From the NCBI GenBank assembly GCA_947468255.1, contig CANIMM010000118.1:1-8831 (forward strand): a DNA stretch of 8,831 nucleotides. The letters are read 5' to 3'. Below the pieces are notes generated by a model. That model ran no database searches and was not told the origin of the DNA. It worked only from the letters and a program-made list of their open reading frames with translations. Positions 7,085 to 8,831 of this stretch are shown here, piece by piece (position 1 is the stretch's first letter; the number at the start of each line of letters is the position of its first letter). A program made the position numbers and the translations under genes. Origin of the DNA: Chitinophagaceae bacterium. Lineage in GTDB: Bacteria; Bacteroidota; Bacteroidia; Chitinophagales; Chitinophagaceae.

Positions 7085-8194
7085 TTATACCCGTGTTAAT
7101 TTGATCGGAGCTGATTGATTGGCATTCCACTGGCAAACGTAGATACTCTTGTCTTCATCTATACATACATCATGACAATGTTGAAAAGTTTGATCAGGCC
7201 CCTGCAAGGTGGGCTGTAATTTATCCGATTTATAAACAGGCGCATTTCCACCTGGATTAGAAATCACTTTATTATTATTATCTAAAATGGTTACAAAACC
7301 ACTTGCACTACCTATCATTTTTCCTGCTTGATCATTTGACCAGCAAACCCCTGCATAAAGATTTCCATCATTCGGAACGGCCCTACAAACATGCATTCCT
7401 GGGGTGTCAATGCGGTGAAGAAATTTACCATCTAATGAAAACACTTTAAAACAATTTTCTTCTCTTGAAGTGCAGATGAGCGTTGGATTATTTTTGTCTC
7501 TATAATCTATAGCAACACCATGGGCGCAGTGAAGGTTATGGTCTGGATTGGCATTTTTACTGCCACCAAAATGCCGGATGTATTGACCCCTACTATTGTA
7601 TTGAATGATGTAATTGGATCCATACCCATCCGCTACATATATATCACCGTTAGCTGCAACTGCAGTTTCGGTAGGCCTGAAAGGTTCATTGTCTTTATAA
7701 ACACCAATGGTGTTAGGATGTCCAATCGTAAATATAATTCTACCTGTTAAATCGGTTTTTACTACTTGACCTGCTTGTGCAATCGTTTTGCCAGTTCTGT
7801 CTTGGTAATAGCCGCAGTCCACAATCATTAAAAAATCTTCCCCACCTTCTTTTGAGATGGTTAATCCATGACCTCCCGGCCATCCAGTACCCCAGTTGTC
7901 GAGCAGCTTTCCTGATTTATCAAAGATTAAAATATTGTTGTGAATATTGTCACCGATCATAATAAGCCTACCCTTACTATCCTGCACCATTTCGTGGCAA
8001 TTGAGTAGGGGGGTACTGTTGACACCAATTTTAGCCCAGCGCTTGTCCACCTTGTACCTAAATTCTCCCTGTCCAATGATTAGTTCTTCAGGTTGAAGGT
8101 GCTTGTGCAAAATTGAAAAACCAGCACTTGTTTTGGCAACAGTTAGGGCGGAAGCCATCGATGAGTTGATTAGGAAATTTTTTCTGGAGATCAT
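7085..8194 (-). CDS. Exported NHL-type six-bladed beta-propeller protein
   Basis: This 369-residue protein begins with SRKNFL (3-8), a Tat-like motif with Lys instead of the second Arg, and a weakly hydrophobic stretch to about residue 28. Export, probably to the periplasm, is therefore likely but not certain. The body consists of propeller blades of the NHL type: LLNCHEMVQDSKGRLIMIGD (63-82), GHGLTI (108-113), GDIYVADGYG (183-192), AHGVAID (224-230) and CHDVCIDEDKSIYVCQWN (340-357). Repeated His residues at blade positions (67, 109, 225, 268, 341) recall the metal-binding face of peptidyl-hydroxyglycine alpha-amidating lyase-like propellers, but no lyase activity can be claimed. Ten cysteines (66, 127, 223, 241, 248, 270, 284, 340, 344, 354) are unusual for such a protein. 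Its stop codon abuts the cytochrome gene start, so the two products probably act together, perhaps as a periplasmic sensor, binding partner or enzyme feeding the heme protein. Confidence 0.85.
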   Translation of the reverse strand: MISRKNFLINSSMASALTVAKTSAGFSILHKHLQPEELIIGQGEFRYKVDKRWAKIGVNSTPLLNCHEMVQDSKGRLIMIGDNIHNNILIFDKSGKLLDNWGTGWPGGHGLTISKEGGEDFLMIVDCGYYQDRTGKTIAQAGQVVKTDLTGRIIFTIGHPNTIGVYKDNEPFRPTETAVAANGDIYVADGYGSNYIIQYNSRGQYIRHFGGSKNANPDHNLHCAHGVAIDYRDKNNPTLICTSREENCFKVFSLDGKFLHRIDTPGMHVCRAVPNDGNLYAGVCWSNDQAGKMIGSASGFVTILDNNNKVISNPGGNAPVYKSDKLQPTLQGPDQTFQHCHDVCIDEDKSIYVCQWNANQSAPIKLTRV

Positions 8195-8207
8195 TTTTTA
8201 ATTTTTA

Positions 8208-8219
8208 AAAGTTAACTTT
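8208..8219. promoter_or_regulatory. 12-bp perfect palindrome in the propeller gene leader
   Basis: AAAGTTAACTTT is a perfect palindrome centred about 20 bases upstream of the propeller ATG (8194). It could be a small operator or simply AT-rich chance; the bases between it and the ATG are an A/T tract without a Shine-Dalgarno sequence, as is usual for Bacteroidota. Confidence 0.25.
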
Positions 8220-8230
8220 ATTGGTGTTGG

Positions 8231-8270
8231 GTTTAGATGTTTAGTTGTTTAGAGGTTTAGGGGTTTAGTT
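8231..8270. repeat. Tandem octamer repeat GTTTAGNN, five units
   Basis: Five consecutive 8-base units share GTTTAG with two variable bases: AT (8231-8238), TT (8239-8246), AG (8247-8254), GG (8255-8262) and TT (8263-8270). A further TTTAG at 8271-8275 continues the pattern out of phase by one base. On the minus strand, the transcribed sense, the core reads CTAAAC. The array fills the middle of the 90-bp gap between the DUF1501 stop and the propeller start. The conserved 6-base core with free last two positions is not simple slippage of an identical unit. Its function is unknown. Confidence 0.85.
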
Positions 8271-8284
8271 TTTAGCTTCTTTCT

Positions 8285-8831
8285 TTAACTTAATATATCC
8301 CTTACTACCTTGCCTTCTACATCAGTCAATCGGTAACGCCTACCCTGAAATTTATAGGTGAGTCTTTCGTGATCTACTCCCAACAAATGTAATAGGGTGG
8401 CATGAAAATCATGCACGTGCACTGGGTCTTTAATTACATTGTAACTGAAGTCATCGGTTTCACCATAACTAATACCTGGTTTTACTCCAGCTCCTGCCAT
8501 CCACATAGTAAAACAACGTGGATGATGGTCGCGGCCATAATCATCTGTTTTTAGCTTTCCTTGCGAATAAACCGTTCTTCCAAATTCTCCTCCCCAAATA
8601 ACCAAGGTATCTTCTAATAACCCTCTTCTCTTTAGGTCTTTAATAAAGGCTGCTGTTGGCTGGTCAGTATCCCTACATTGCTTGGCCATGCCTTTGGGAA
8701 GACCACCATGGTGATCCCATCCTTGATGGTATAGCTGTACAAATTTTACATCTTTTTCCAATAACTTTCTTGCGAGAATACAATTGGCTGCATACGAACC
8801 TGGGTCACGGCTATCAGGGCCATAGAGGTCA
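8285..8831 (-). CDS. DUF1501 family protein, C-terminal part (cut by the window edge)
   Basis: The visible 181 residues are the C-terminal part of a DUF1501 protein, a family related to sulfatases and alkaline phosphatases. The frame stays open to the right edge (last full codon 8828-8830), reading DLYGPDSRDPGSYAANCILA, so the start lies outside the window. A TTG at 8759-8761 is an internal Leu codon and not a credible start. Family motifs, numbered from the edge, are FVQLYHQGWDHHG (30-42), GGEFGRT (80-86), GRDHHPR (99-105) and HVHDFHATLLHLLG (138-151); the histidines and aspartates would fit a metal site. The ending RYRLTDVEGKVVRDIL is typical of the family. In Planctomycetes and Bacteroidota these genes usually follow a DUF1549/DUF1553 cytochrome gene, which may lie just beyond the edge. 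The biochemical activity of the family is not established. It is the first gene of the visible string and lies 90 bases upstream of the propeller gene. Confidence 0.92.
   Translation of the reverse strand, partial: DLYGPDSRDPGSYAANCILARKLLEKDVKFVQLYHQGWDHHGGLPKGMAKQCRDTDQPTAAFIKDLKRRGLLEDTLVIWGGEFGRTVYSQGKLKTDDYGRDHHPRCFTMWMAGAGVKPGISYGETDDFSYNVIKDPVHVHDFHATLLHLLGVDHERLTYKFQGRRYRLTDVEGKVVRDILS

Noticed and set aside
8231..8270. CRISPR array
   Set aside because: The units are 8 bases long with no spacers, far below CRISPR repeat length, and no cas gene is present.
8759..8761. TTG as the start codon of the DUF1501 gene
   Set aside because: The same frame continues open to the window edge with family-typical sequence (GPDSRDPGSYAAN), so this codon is internal.

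Overview
The window looks like a piece of a Bacteroidota chromosome, most likely a soil or freshwater Chitinophagaceae- or Cytophaga-like polysaccharide degrader. This is inferred from the AT-rich base composition, start codons preceded by A/T-rich tracts instead of Shine-Dalgarno sequences, secretion signals ending in the 'A-Q' style typical of the phylum, and a DUF1501 / planctomycete-type cytochrome c / beta-propeller group of genes that occurs in Bacteroidota and Planctomycetes. No species can be named from the sequence alone.

All six genes lie on the minus strand, so the biological order runs from high to low coordinates. First comes a DUF1501 protein cut by the right edge (8285-8831). 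A 90-bp gap with a tandem octamer repeat follows, then an exported NHL-type beta-propeller protein (7085-8194). Its stop codon directly abuts the start of a membrane protein (5762-7084) that fuses a DUF2231-like four-helix membrane domain, a c-type cytochrome domain and a leucine-rich-repeat tail. After a 163-bp gap with an inverted repeat comes a GH30-family glycoside hydrolase (4159-5598). It is followed by two large exported multi-hydrolase proteins: a 703-residue SGNH / alpha-beta hydrolase / SGNH fusion (1948-4059) and a 589-residue GxDLY / SGNH / SGNH fusion (112-1881).

The window falls into two modules. The left module (112-5598) reads as an extracytoplasmic glycan-degrading set: one endo- or exo-glycosidase plus five putative esterase catalytic domains packed into two polypeptides. 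This would suit a heavily O-acylated glycan. The right module (5762-8831) is a membrane-anchored heme protein, a propeller and a DUF1501 protein, a set whose biochemical role is not established. All genes share one direction, but the 163-bp gap makes a single transcript uncertain. There is no SusC/SusD pair, no regulator, no transporter, no RNA gene, no mobile element and no CRISPR array in the window. No intergenic stretch exceeds 300 bases.
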